From NCBI GenBank assembly GCA_947650285.1, contig CANTFL010001225.1:1-64000 (forward strand): a stretch of DNA of 64,000 nt, in the 5' to 3' direction. Under the pieces are notes generated by a model. That model did not search any database. It was not told where the DNA came from and saw only the letters and a list, made by a program, of their open reading frames with translations. A program made the position numbers and the translations under genes. Position 1 is the first letter of the stretch. Each line of letters begins with the position of its first letter. This DNA is from Hyaloperonospora brassicae (lineage: Eukaryota > Oomycota > Peronosporomycetes > Peronosporales > Peronosporaceae). Positions 10,401-20,919 of this stretch are shown here, in pieces.

Positions 10401-12130
10401 ATACCCCCCCATGTTTAAGAACCTTCATTAGGTTCTTACGTTCACGCTCCAGACGATCAGTCCGGATTCGTAACGAAGAGACCTAATCACGCATTTAGGA
10501 GATCTCTCTGCAAGCTGTCCCCAGCTCTTCGACGAGGGAGAGGACATCACGAGTATTCAGAAGTTGGTCGAGGGAGTAATTGTCACAATCCTTCGCCCGA
10601 TCAGCCTCCCGATCATTGCGGTGTTGCCGCACGTAATCGGACAGAGAATAGCGCCTGTCTGTATTGTTCTCCAAATCTCCGCTTAATTACTAGATTGCGC
10701 GATGCATCTCGTATTTGTCGAAATGGCGAGCCGAACGACTTGAAGTAGGGTTTTCCTCCTCATCCTACTCATACTTTAAGGGACTCACACGGTGGTCAAC
10801 GCTTCCTCGTGGAGAGTATTTTTAACCACCGTAACGAATAAGGACCAAGAACGACTTATTACGTCTAGTGGCGTAGGTATCGATACTCGTATAACAACTG
10901 GAGCACCGATCCCAGATGATGATGGATGGGTACGGTCTCGTCGTGCAGTACGATGTGACCCAATAGAGGAAGGATGGGCATCGTCGAATAAATGTCCAAC
11001 GCGTTTGTAAAGAGATTGTAGGTTCTTAATCCCTTATATCATTTCGGAAAAATGCGCCCTCTTGTGGTGTTAATTAAGGAGGTAGGACTCCCTAGGGACG
11101 CAAACATAGTGATCATTCCAAATCTGAAATTCCTTTCCCCACGAGAGGCCAACAATTCGGCCGTTCGAGACAATCGGTGCAATTTTAATCGAGCACCACT
11201 TACAAAATTCTGTATATTCCTTTTGCGAGCTGCAACAAGTTTGTCCAGCCAAGTGTCACTGCCAACATTCTCAATGTTGCCGATGAAATTATTCCACGCC
11301 TAAACCCACGAAAATACGTCTTGTTTAAAGTTATCGTGGTACCATCGACGTCTGAAATCGACATCGATGTTAAATTCATGCTCATTGTGATAACGTTTCG
11401 CATTGGGATCAATTCCATGGATTCTTGACGAGTCAGAGTGGGATTCGACAACTCCCAGTGGTATAACCACACCGATGTCTCAACTTGCTTAAAGTAGAAA
11501 TCTATGGCTTGTTATCAAGAGCATATCGCAGCGCGTTGCGATATTGCTCCTCCTGTGTGGGGCCAACATGAGAGCTAGCACCACGATCTCCGCAATACCT
11601 AGTGTTGCTGCAGCTAAGACTTAGATGACTCCGCATAGAGTCACCGACATTATCACGATGACTTACATTCTCATTTTTTGCACTCGCCTCGTATTAAAAC
11701 GTTCTCGATCGGATCTATCTCGGCGACGAGTTCACAGACTCGTCGGACGAACCGGACATCTCATGGAGCAAGTCTTTATCGAGACTACATCGACGCGCAG
11801 CAGTCGCCGATTCCATAACCTTACGGTCGGTCTCTGCGCACAACTTAAGTGAAATGGAGAATCCAACTCGACCGTATCGACCACCTCTATCTCAAGATCT
11901 TGGTCCATGTAACAAACTTCCGCAGCCGAAGCTGCGGGTGAGAGAGCACGACGTGGACTACCACGTACTACTGCAATTACGAAGGTCGCAGACTGCTTTC
12001 TGGCAGCAGCAGGTTAATTGACACCTGCTGCTGAGTCTTGTACAGTTAAGTATCCAGCTGCACGTATCCGTGCAACCGCTAGACTGGCGACCTTGATTCG
12101 CAGTGCATGGACGAACTCGTCATGCGTGAA
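10300..12130 (-). pseudogene. Antisense coding relic inside the Gypsy element, between pol and the 3' LTR
   Basis: Read on the minus strand, 11410 down to 11039 is about 120 codons open apart from one TAG. It has protein-like composition, including NEHEFNIDVDFRRRWYHDNF, WNNFIGNIENVGSDTWLDKL and HRLSRTAELLASRGE. A second piece, about 10690-10495, reads RRYSLSDYVRQHRNDREADR then SLVEELGTACREIS, and a third, about 10460-10380, reads RIRTDRLERERKNL. These look like charged, coiled-coil-forming segments of one gag-like or accessory protein running from about 12130 leftwards, broken by several stops and shifts. I do not recognise a named domain. Either the Gypsy family normally carries an antisense gene here, as some plant Tat/Grande-type elements do, or part of another element is nested in reverse. 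No LTR or target duplication of a nested element was seen. Confidence 0.6.
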
Positions 12131-12242
12131 AGTCTAAATACGTTGGGCAGAACCAACAAGTGTTTCTTTTCCCGCAAAGAGAACCTACGGTGATCACTTT
12201 GTCACCATTTAAATATTCAATCACTATAGTGACTGATGGCTT

Positions 12243-12251
12243 AGAGGCAGG
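12243..12251 (+). other. Polypurine tract of the Gypsy element
   Basis: AGAGGCAGG, mostly purine with a single C, directly precedes the 3' LTR start TGATGTAAC. It is the expected plus-strand priming site, somewhat degraded. Confidence 0.45.
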
Positions 12252-12702
12252 TGATGTAACAGGGTGAGACCGTTACATAATAATTGATATCTTTGTATCA
12301 AGTTTTGAGCATTATCCATTTAGATTATGTTCAATTGACATTACTCATAAGGAAAAAGGTTGAAGAAATATCACCCCCGAGGGTAATATTTCTTCGATGG
12401 GTTGCTTTACCTGATGGTTGATGTTCACGGTACATCAACCAGATTAATCACCAATCTCTGCTGGATGCGCGCAATGGGTAGTGAGCAAGAAACCCACATA
12501 GGAGATTGTAGTTGAATATAGTTGGCTCATTCAAAAGATGGTTCATTGAGAAAACATACCTATATTATATACAGTTCTACTTTTTCTCTTAGACAGACCT
12601 TTCAAGTTCTGCCTACTTCGCTGCGCTTCCTCACGTCACGTGTACGTGACGTCGGGTGCACACCATCTTGTGTCGAATTAATACAAGGCGTGCCCCGCTG
12701 CA
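12252..12702 (+). repeat. 3' LTR of the Gypsy element
   Basis: Direct copy of 4446-4896 at the same length. It starts TGATGTAAC and ends GCCCCGCTGCA. The similarity stops within a few bases on both sides, which fixes the boundaries. The TATATTATATA promoter-like run recurs at about 12560. Confidence 0.9.
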
Positions 12703-12989
12703 CCTCTGGGTAGTAAAACTCGGTCGCCACCATATTTTAGGCGAAGTATGACTAAGTAGGCCAATGACACTAGATCTGTTCATGTCGTTACCAAATCGGG
12801 ATTAGGTCGAGAAATGCCAAGCCGTCGAGCACGCGATATCCGCACGCGGTCGTGTCCATGTGTCTCGGTTGTCATATAGATATAAAACGAACAGCTAATT
12901 TGCCTGTGAAATGGGAATATGGGGCGCGCAAATGATGATGAGCTCGGGACGTCCACGCTCAATATAAAGCTGACGACTTTACGCGCGCC

Positions 12990-13349
12990 ACCATCAAATA
13001 TGGATAACCACCTTTTAGAGATTTACGGCGGGTAGGCGATATCTACGCCCCGCGGTCACTTCGTTGATCGCATTCCACTTAGAGGGGCCGTGCACGCATT
13101 CATTGGGGTTTTCCGACCATCTGTGCCTATGCTTCGGCAGTTGCACATCATTTAATATTTCAGCCGCCCGAGCGGCCGAGACGCATCAAGAACAATCAGT
13201 GTGTGTCTCGTTGCTACTGCAGCCTCGTCAGACACACCGAGAGCTGCACTTTAGGTGGCACGCCCCGTACATCCACCAAACTCGTCTGAGCACCGGCCAT
13301 GCCGTCCAAACTTAGGAACTTTACAGACATCTTGCAACCTAAAACAGTT
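12990..13349 (+). repeat. Diverged duplicate block, copy B
   Basis: Aligns with 2963-3320 in reverse orientation (anchors listed there). Identity is roughly three quarters by eye over about 350 bp. The two copies flank the Gypsy element at some distance and in opposite orientation, so they are not that element's repeats. Confidence 0.55.
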
Positions 13350-13445
13350 AAAAAGACTGGTTTGCCTCTCTCTAATCAATTTCGCTCCATGTTGGCTCGT
13401 TTCAGAACTGGTGCTGGGTACGAGCCAAATTCACTAATCTACTGA
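13299..13445 (+). CDS. Short unassigned frame (48 aa) in duplicate block B
   Basis: ATG at 13299 opens a frame of 48 codons, basic in its first part (MPSKLRNFTDILQPKTVKK), ending at TGA 13443-13445. The corresponding region of copy A has TTG in place of ATG and a stop after about 17 codons, so the frame is not conserved at full length. It may be the truncated 5' end of a duplicated gene, or chance. No function can be given. Confidence 0.2.
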   Translation: MPSKLRNFTDILQPKTVKKTGLPLSNQFRSMLARFRTGAGYEPNSLIY

Positions 13446-13876
13446 TTGTTTCAAGTTTGTTTGACCGCTTCGCCCTCAAAATTACTTGACGGTAAGAATG
13501 GTGAACGGAATACAGAATTCAACTAGGCACGCATCATCAAAACGGGCGCGCCAATATAATTGACAATCAAGCCGGGGTGCTTTCGTCGTGACACATGACC
13601 TTATTGATGTATTGATCGATCTATTTCGCTACAATGCCACTAATTGCCCAGAGGTCACGGAATTAGTAGTCAATTGATTTTTAATCCTCCAGTCGGCTAG
13701 CTCGACCCAATTTGATGTCAGAGAGCCTTTTTTGGAAGCAGCTACAACGTGATAATGGGTAACACAATCCATAACAAATTGCTGTTATTGCCACCGAACA
13801 TTGAAAGGGCACTGATATGACTTAATTTCAAACAGCTTTTTTCTTACTCATATCGCTGCTTATGTACTGTACATAG

Positions 13877-14228
13877 TGTTCGAAGGTATGTTGTAGTTGC
13901 ACTCGTGCAAAGGAAAGTGAAATATATTCAGTGTTAACCATTCCTCCTGTTAACACTACGTTATGCATAGACCGAAACACAAACTGCAACTGGACCAGGC
14001 CAAGTTGCACATGGTCTCCGTCTCTCTGTCCCACATGTCATTTTGTCACGTGGCATCCGTCTCTTTCTTTCCCACATGTCATCTTGTCACATGGCATCCG
14101 TCTCTCTTCGTCCCAAGTGTCGATCTGTCACATTTTTAACAATCAAGTGCGGTCGCAGCTTACCTGTAACGGGTCTTGCACTTGAACTGCAGGACCTTGT
14201 TAACTGTCAGAAACAATGACTTCTAACA
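13877..14228 (-). repeat. 3' LTR of the Copia element
   Basis: In plus-strand reading it starts TGTTCGAAGG and ends CTTCTAACA, so the ends are inverted repeats of the TGTTcGAAG type. It includes a short internal repeat in which CACATGTCAT..TGTCAC..TGGCATCCGTCTC recurs two to three times. It differs from the 5' LTR by scattered substitutions and two 1-base indels in the body. Confidence 0.92.
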
Positions 14229-14237
14229 TTCCTCCTC
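14229..14237 (-). other. Polypurine tract of the Copia element
   Basis: On the minus strand GAGGAGGAA directly abuts the LTR start TGTTAGAAG, the classical position for plus-strand DNA priming. Confidence 0.75.
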
Positions 14238-14399
14238 GACATCATCCTGTAACGGTGATCAACTTGAACATGCCGCACAAATTTATAATTCTCGGAGCTG
14301 GTATTGCCTTCTTTAATAGATCAGCGAACATATCTTCAGACTTTGAAAAACTTGGCTTCACCGTCCTGACTTGTGCGTAGTGGCAGAGAAATTAAAATT

Positions 14400-14815
14400 G
14401 TATGTCAATTTGCTTTGCGCTCGACGTACTCTTTTTTGCTCTTCAATTGTTTGGTCGCAGCTTGATTATCCATCCACATTGACATCGGTTCATAAACCTC
14501 CATGCCTAGTTCGCCGAAAATCTCCCTGAGTCCCAACAATTCACGTCCAGCTTGAAACGCTGCAATAAACTCTGCTTCCATTGTGCTGAGCGACTTCCAG
14601 TCTGCGTCTAGCAGACCCACGACACCACTGACCCTTCCATAATCACCACACATCCCGACATTAACTTTCGATCAGACTTGTCCGCAGCGAAGTCTGCATC
14701 GCTCCAACTTTCAATCTTAATCGGATCGTTTGAAAAGCTCGTGGTGTTGATGAACAGCTTTAGGGACTTCGTTCCCTTCAAGTATCTCGAAATCGTTTGA
14801 TCATCTTCCAATTAT
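14400..14815 (-). pseudogene. Copia RNase H remnant
   Basis: The minus strand reads WSDADFAADKSDRKLMSGCV, then in a shifted frame DWKSLSTMEAEFIAAFQAGR and MWMDNQAATKQLKSKKE. These are the Copia RNase H landmarks: the Asp of SDADFA, the Glu of STMEAEF and the Asp of MDNQAA. A frameshift near 14650 separates the halves. It would degrade the RNA strand during reverse transcription. Confidence 0.85.
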
Positions 14816-15850
14816 TTACTGTAGGATTGTGTATTTGCCTCTTTGCTCGATGCACAGCAAAGCTGATGTCAGGTCGGGTGCAACGTGCAATCCAAAGTAG
14901 ACTACCGACGAAATATTGAAAAGCCTTGATACTTGTACGTCCTGACGCGCTCGATGCTTTCAAAGTTCTAAAAACTTGTGGGTTTACCTCATTGCAATAT
15001 TCATCAATAGGAGCCCGGACCGCATTTGCTGACTCCAAGTCTTCGTCCCTCAACAATACGTCGTTCATCAGGTCTATGTCCAGGAGGTATCCATGCTTGG
15101 CATCCAGCATAATCTGGAGTCCCAAGAACTTGTTCACAACGCCCAAGTCCTTTATTTCGATGGAAGCCATGTTCAAGAAGAACTGCTCCACAATTGCAGG
15201 TGAAGTGCCAGTGACCAACAAGTCACCACGTATACTTTTACAATCGTGACGTCATCACCAACCTTCTTCATGCAAAGACACATGTTAGTCAAACATTGCA
15301 TGAAGTTTAGTTCAACCAACTCTGAATGTAACAACTTGCTCCACAATTGTCCGGCTTTTATGTAAACCGTAAAGTAATTTCTTTAGCAGCAGAGCAAGAT
15401 GTTTTGTATCCTAGACTCCTTGTTTATTCAAAATATTTTGACTCACTTGCATCCCTTTCAGTTCCTTTATATAAATCTCCAGATCCTTCTCCTTATCCTC
15501 TGACGTACGTGTTGGGTACATCTCTATGGCGTGCAGGTACATTCCATCGACGCGAGAGTACCAGAATCATCTTCACGGTGCCGAGCTCCATGACCGCTGC
15601 GAAGTTCAAAGTGTAATCGCCCCGAAAAGCTGGTCATGTTTACATGCGACGAGGCTTGCCTTGGACCGCTTCACGTTTTCGTTCGCATCCGTCTCCGTCT
15701 TGAATACCCACTTCTTATGCAGGACATGCGAATCCGTCGGCGGAACGACCATCGCCCAGACACCATTGGCCTCCAAAGCTGCCATTTTCACAGTGATCGA
15801 CACAGAATATTAGTCCTTCGAGTGGCTCATCATGGCTTAACCATAAATCT
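14816..15850 (-). pseudogene. pol: Copia reverse transcriptase remnant
   Basis: In minus-strand order: MAALEANGVWAMVVPP, KKWVFKTETDANENVKR and SKASLVACKHDQLFG (the RT N-terminus, 15803-15606). The middle is degraded (15600-15250). Then come LLVTGTSPAIVEQFF, IEIKDLGVVNKFLGLQIMLD, then FQYFVGSLLWIARCTRPDI and HNPTVNNWKMIKRF (15221-14780). The active-site YVDD stretch at about 15235 has lost at least a base, so the catalytic Asp pair is not encoded in frame. It cannot be functional. Confidence 0.88.
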
Positions 15851-17480
15851 TTGGGTCGGGCTCGAAGACAGTGTTAACTATATCATGTGGATCCGCACCC
15901 TCGTCTGTATCGACTTGCCTACTCGTCTTTTTGCTCATTGATCGCGTCACATGTCGATCACGTGTCTACCCAGTCGAAAATCGTGTTGCAAGATGATCAC
16001 CAACTTCAACTTGAGGCTCCTCCTGACCGTCGGTTCCACGCGGATCTTCCGACGGATTACCACCCGATTCGTCGGTCAGGGTTCCGATGCTTCTTACATG
16101 TTGTGTTACCACGACGACACGATTCTTTGCCAGGTAAGCACGGTATCCCTTCGTTTCATCGTCCTTACCGATGATGTAAGCCGCCTTTCCACGCATACCC
16201 AGCGACTTGTTGTTCGTGTGCAGGTGAAACGTGAATGTCGAATTAAAAACCATAATTTCGCTAAGATTTGGTTTGTCTTGGTGATCAGTTCAATGGGCAA
16301 GATTCCACCGTCATTTGCCTTAGTGGGACTTTAATTTAAACTCATGCTGCGTACTCCGCAGCGTCACTCCATAATTTTAAGGGAAGACCACTTGCAAACA
16401 CCATGCTTCGCACCATGTTCATTATGGTGTGATGCATCCTTTCTGCTTTGCCGTTGCTGGCCTGATTACCTCGCTCACTAATTTGACTTGAGACACCAGT
16501 TATCTTACAGAACACGTATAAAGTCTTGAATTCCCCGCAGCCGCTTGTACGAACGACTTGGATGGGTCAATAAAAATGTCGCTCAAAGGCCGACGGGAAA
16601 TGCTTAAATTTTATCGCATCAACATCCTTCGTCTTTGCCAAAAGACCTGGCAATAATTCTATTGGTGATCAACAAAGTTGATCATGTACCGATTGCCGAG
16701 GCGGTCTCGTGGAGTCATGGGACCCTTAAGGCCGAAAAAATGACTCCTCCGATCACATCGATTAATTAATTTTTTCCACGATACTTGCGCGACTGCAAAT
16801 TCTTCGTTTTCTTGCCATGTTCACAGGGCATGCACTTGATGCGCTTAGTATCAGTAATTATGATACAAGAGGCGGGGTCGCGAGCCATCTTGATAATCGT
16901 GTCGTAGCACAGATGACCTAAATGTCGATAAAATGTAGCAGGGTTCCCTGTTGTAGGCTTATCTACGCTTTGTCTTCATTGTCATGCACGATTCCCATGA
17001 TCGCTTCCTTCGGTGACCTAGAGACTAGGAGGTCATCCAGTAAATTATCTCTGAAGACTTCGGCAACCAACACATTGTTAACACGTACGACGTCCATTAT
17101 AGGTGGCCTCCAGGGGTGGTGACCATCACACGCTTTCCTCCACGATAATAAAGAAAACATCCTATCTTTTTCAATTTTTCAAAGAAAATAATGTTACTCC
17201 CCAAATTGGAGGCTTATTGAACATCAAGAAGTTGGATGGTCTTAGTGACCTTATGGTTGCAGTCTATCACATCTTCCAGCAGAATCAGGTAATTGACTAA
17301 ATGACGACCTGAGCCGCTGTCCAACACTCACTTTGTGATCGCGTTCGGCTTGTGTTCGTCCAAACTTCAAATTGCAAGGACAAAATCTGCGTCTTGTTTC
17401 CTGCGAGTCTTCTTCGAACATGATGCCTTCAAATGTCCCGGGCTACCACATAGGTAACACTTATTGGGTCCTCGAACATC
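15851..17480 (-). pseudogene. Copia protease and integrase region remnant
   Basis: Degraded but co-linear. Recognisable pieces, read leftwards from 17480: a CYLCGSPGHLK-like zinc knuckle at about 17440; LDSG-like protease residues at about 17330; FYRHLGHLCYDTIIKMARDP, the pre-integrase His/Cys segment (16945-16880), with CMPCEHGKKTKN following; and DRLGNRYMINFVDH of the integrase core (16715-16670). Many stops and shifts. These parts would mature the polyprotein and integrate the cDNA. Confidence 0.75.
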
Positions 17481-17689
17481 ACGCTGCTTCTTGTCAGATG
17501 TGATATTCCTTGTTTTCTTTGTTGCTTCGACAATGTTCATGACATCTCGACCGAAATTCTTAACACGGACTTGTATCTCCGTCGATTGAGCGAATTGAGT
17601 CAGCTATTCGGCTTATCGAAGATAGTCGACCTTGCTTAAATTTAGTCGCGACAACATTGTCATCCGCATTGAAGGGCCAGCTTAATGGA

Positions 17690-18600
17690 CAATGTAGTCA
17701 AAAACAAGGTTTTAAGAGCCTCTGCACGCATCTCTCACAGCCGTAAGGTAGAAAAAAATTCTGTCCAGCTACGTTGAGAAGATGTAGCCGCGGTGAACAG
17801 TTTTATGCTTTAAGCAGGTGTGATATAAGTGGTAAATGTTTGAATCAGCCTTTGCATGGCATGCTCCAAAAATTGGCTTTCAGACCACCATGTTTTAATC
17901 TGCCGACGGTAGTACTTTTGGGCAGTGCCAGCAAGATGTTGTCCCAGAACATCAACCTTGATGTCTTCTGTCCAAAGGAATCCACAGGCGCGCTCGGAGA
18001 AGCCGACTAGACGGACGAATTCTTTGCCCCATTCCAAGAAACCACTACCAAGCCCATGATGGGGTTCCTTTCCATCGAAGGGTTGCAAATCTAGCTTCCT
18101 TAAACGACCGTCCGGCACGCCTTGAAGCACCTACCCAGGATAATAAAACATCGGACCTGGCATGTGAATACCCGAGTATGCTCCCGCGGGCATTTTATGT
18201 CCTTGGAAACCAGACTCAGGAGCTTGAGCCACTCCGTAGTTCGCAGCTGCTTGGGCTGGCGGGTCAGGAACTTGAACCCGAGCATCAGCTGCTCGACGTG
18301 CACCAAAGTAGGTGGCCGGCGATACGTCTGGTGAGCGTTTGGAAGGCAGGGTATGTACCAAAGCTTGAAGTTTAATACCCGCGCTTACACCCCAAGATTC
18401 GAAACAAAGATGATTGATTCCGCGGAGTCCTTGCGTTTGCCAATCACTTGTCCGGCTTGGTAGAATTCGATCCTATTCATCCTTCCAGACAAGGCCTAGC
18501 ATGGCAAGTATCTTGTCCAGTGCCGCTGCGGGTACTGCCGACTTTCTTCATAATTGGGGTCGATGGTCAAACCATGACCATCGTTCACCACATCGGGTTT
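17690..18600 (-). pseudogene. gag: Copia gag remnant
   Basis: The longest open part is 18130-17810 on the minus strand, reading LDLQPFDGKEPHHGLGSGFL, WGKEFVRLVGFSERACGFLW, EDIKVDVLGQHLAGTAQKYY and TTYITPAQSIKLF. This is the capsid-type Gag core of Copia elements in oomycetes as I know them. Upstream codons to about 18600 are Gln- and Pro-rich and broken. It would form the particle shell around the element RNA. Confidence 0.78.
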
Positions 18601-18630
18601 GGACTTCAGTGCCACGCCGCTAACACCTTT

Positions 18631-18646
18631 GGTTGGGCTCATAACC
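18631..18646 (-). other. Copia primer-binding site matching the initiator tRNA-Met anticodon arm
   Basis: On the minus strand GGTTATGAGCCCAACC directly follows the 5' LTR end (..CTTCTTACA). Its complement contains GGGCTCATAACC, the anticodon stem-loop of initiator tRNA-Met with CAT in the loop. Priming from an internal half of tRNA-iMet rather than its 3' CCA end is the mechanism described for Drosophila copia. Confidence 0.75.
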
Positions 18647-18996
18647 TGTAAGAACGTATGTTGTAGTTGCACTTGTGCAAAGGAAATTGAAATATATTCA
18701 GTGTTAACCATTCCTCCTGTTAACACTACGTTATGCATAGACCGAAACACAAACTGCAACTGGACCAGGCCAAGTTGCACATGGTCTCCGTCTCTCTGTC
18801 CCACATGTCATTTTTCACATGGCATCCGTCTCTTTCTTTCCCACATGTCATCTTGTCACATGGCATCCGTCTCTCTTCGTCCCAAGTGTCGATCTGTCAC
18901 ATTTTTAACAATCAAGTGCGGTCGCAGCTTACCTGTAACGGGTCTTGCACTTGAACTGCATTACCTTATTACTGTCAGATACAATGACTTCGAACA
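18647..18996 (-). repeat. 5' LTR of the Copia element
   Basis: Plus-strand reading starts TGTAAGAACG and ends CTTCGAACA. It aligns throughout with 13877-14228. The boundaries are fixed by the CATAG duplication and the adjoining primer-binding site. Confidence 0.92.
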
Positions 18997-19001
18997 CATA
19001 G

Positions 19002-20510
19002 GTCACTGCCAGATAAGCGTATCATATTGTACGATGTCGGCGTAGGCAGGAAAGTCAAATTCACAAAAGAATTGTACTGCTCGATGACATGATACAAGCA
19101 ACAACGCCGTTGATTTGTATCAGAACAGTCATCCTCAGATGACTTGTTTACAAGTATTCGCATCGCACTGAATAAAATATAGTTATACAGAGATGTCTCG
19201 CTCGATGTCAACGCCGGTTACAAAAGCATTACGGTGACCCAGGTCACCTTCGCATCAGCAAAACATGACTTTATAAAGTACATGCTAGCGTACGAATGCT
19301 GTCATCCAGAGACTTTGGTGATGAGGTAGGGGCTCTCAGTGTGATCTGTAGTGACACACGAATGATGATGCGTTTCTTCGTTTCGGTCGTCTTGAAGATC
19401 TAAACCGATCACACGTGGTTTCTCTTGCTCTGTGTTTGATTACAGACGCCATCAAGGCTTCCAAAGAACCCTCAGTTCAATTGTTCCAACCGTCGCTTAT
19501 TAACAACTTATTAGATGTAGTGTAGTTTGCTGACGCTAGGTTGAATACCGATTTTAACAGTCGTGATAACGTGCCTGGAATGCGATGAACATGGCCGTCG
19601 CGGTTTTCTCCTTCATATTTTCGATTCTACCACAAGTTGGTGGTACGAGAGAAAGCTGATTTGATATCCATAGTGTACTAAAACGATAAGGCCACGTGTT
19701 AGCGACAAGTAGTTTATCCAAGTTTGGCATCGAGGCAGTAAGTAGTCGGTACCACCGGTGCAATATGCTCAGAATATTACAGATGCCGAGCGAATTACGT
19801 GCCTTGACAAAATTGATGCACAATTCATCCATTTAACTTCGCCTTTGTGACTCATTGTGGCCTCAGCAGCTCATGATCTACAATATCAATCATACACCGT
19901 GAGGGGTGGGGACGAAACCTTGTCAGAACGTATTGCTTATCAAAGTAAATTATGTTACCCAAAACTTGAGCCGCAACATTTAAAGCATGGTATTTTGCTA
20001 GAACCTGATAGACCGGGTATGGAGAAGGCAAAAGGTTCAGACACAAATGAAGACCCTGCGTGTAGATTGATGGGGTATACTGAAATAAGATGATCAGCCA
20101 TTTATATAATTTCGTTTGTGCTCTGTCGTACGCTGAGGGGCAGAACCAATTACCATATAGGATATGTGCTTTGTCAATTAAGTTCAAAGGAAATCAATAT
20201 TTTGAATTCGAAAAAGTGTTGCATTAAATCACGAATAAAAAATTTCCCAGATAGTTATAAAATCAAAAGAATGCACCACGTCCTAGTATAGTTAATGTGG
20301 TATACATGAAACAGCACGTCCTTAATCACTTATAATTTATTTTTTAAGGCCGTGATTAGCCCCTGGCCTGTTTAAGAAGCCGCGGAGAGGTTTATGCCGC
20401 GGGCATGCTGCGATTGTAGCCACCAGTTGCCGGCTCAGACGCGAAATATAAGGACGCGAACGATCTTTTCTATCATAGGTCACGGTCGACAAACAAGTCA
20501 TTCAGTGCCA
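19002..20510. other. Transition region with unassigned frames
   Basis: Mixed composition. Minus-strand frames at 19554-19832 (92 aa) and 19852-20187 (111 aa) lie in tandem, 20 bp apart, and have ordinary amino-acid composition but no domain I recognise. They could be exons of one degraded gene or chance. 20340-20480 is locally GC-richer (GCCGCGGAGAGG..GCCGCGGGC) and unassigned. Confidence 0.35.
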
Positions 20511-20514
20511 ATGC

Positions 20515-20775
20515 TGTTGATACTAATGGATTTGCTTTTGACATCGTTGTTTTGGTTTCTTTTGTTGATGTTGCTATTGCTGTTGACGTTCAAGGTATTG
20601 CGGTTGCTGCTGTTGTCGCTCTATTGATACTGCTACTGATGTTGCTGCCGCTTCTGCTGTTGTTGTTGTTGTTTGTTCTACGGTTGCTGTAGTCTTTGCA
20701 CTGTTAATGATCGTGATACTAATGCTGTTAGTGCTGCTGTTTTTCTCGATGCTGCGGTAGCAAATACTGTTGTTC
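20515..20775. repeat. Imperfect trinucleotide (GTT/GCT-type) repeat
   Basis: About 260 bp in which GTTG, GCTGTT and TTGTTG units recur with interruptions (for example CTGTTGTTGTTGTTGTTTG at about 20658). On the plus strand this gives a low-complexity Leu/Val-rich frame, on the minus strand Gln/Asn/Ala/Thr-rich frames. The 77-codon plus-strand frame over it is best read as low-complexity, not a gene. Confidence 0.7.
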
Positions 20776-20919
20776 TACTTGTGGGATAGCATTCCCTGAA
20801 TCACCGACATTTATGCGTCGATGTGGCTCGTCGACGTTCGCTAAGACCGTTCCGACGCCGGCGAAGTTTAAGTTTCAATCGGAGCTCGAGTCGTAGACTC
20901 AGCATCCGATCAGCCGCAG

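Larger units (their letters stand above)
4446..12702 (+). mobile_element. Ty3/Gypsy LTR retrotransposon, decayed
   Basis: An 8.26-kb element bounded by two 451-bp direct LTRs that differ at only about 3% of sites by eye. The internal order is gag, aspartic protease, reverse transcriptase, RNase H, integrase, which is the Ty3/Gypsy order, followed by an opposite-strand coding relic before the 3' LTR. All frames carry stops and shifts, so the element is not autonomous. No clear 5-bp target duplication is visible at the boundaries I can define (flanks ATCCC/CCCTA left, CCTCT right). The protein style resembles oomycete Gypsy families. Confidence 0.9.
12703..13871. other. Spacer between Gypsy and Copia elements; holds duplicate copy B
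   Basis: No recognisable full gene. The central part is copy B of the diverged duplicate. The right part (13450-13871) becomes more AT-rich and shows nothing beyond the target site of the Copia insertion. Confidence 0.5.
13877..18996 (-). mobile_element. Ty1/Copia LTR retrotransposon, decayed, with intact target duplication
   Basis: A 5.12-kb element on the minus strand. LTRs lie at 13877-14228 and 18647-18996, and the outer flanks are the identical 5-mers CATAG (13872-13876 and 18997-19001), a perfect target-site duplication. Inside, in minus-strand order, are a tRNA primer-binding site, gag, zinc knuckle, protease/integrase, reverse transcriptase, RNase H and a polypurine tract: the Copia order, with integrase before RT. 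All coding parts carry stops and shifts. LTR identity is about 95% by eye. Protein style resembles oomycete Copia families. Confidence 0.92.

Noticed and set aside
4436..12710. 5-bp target duplication of the Gypsy element
   Set aside because: Flanks ATCCC or CCCTA on the left and CCTCT on the right do not match, and the outer end of the 5' LTR is diverged.
13828..14185. Open frames over the Copia LTR, repeated at 18496-19045
   Set aside because: They are chance frames of the duplicated LTR sequence, which explains why both copies encode nearly the same peptide.
20394..20627. Leu-rich small membrane protein
   Set aside because: The Leu run is produced by the imperfect trinucleotide repeat; no conservation or promoter evidence.
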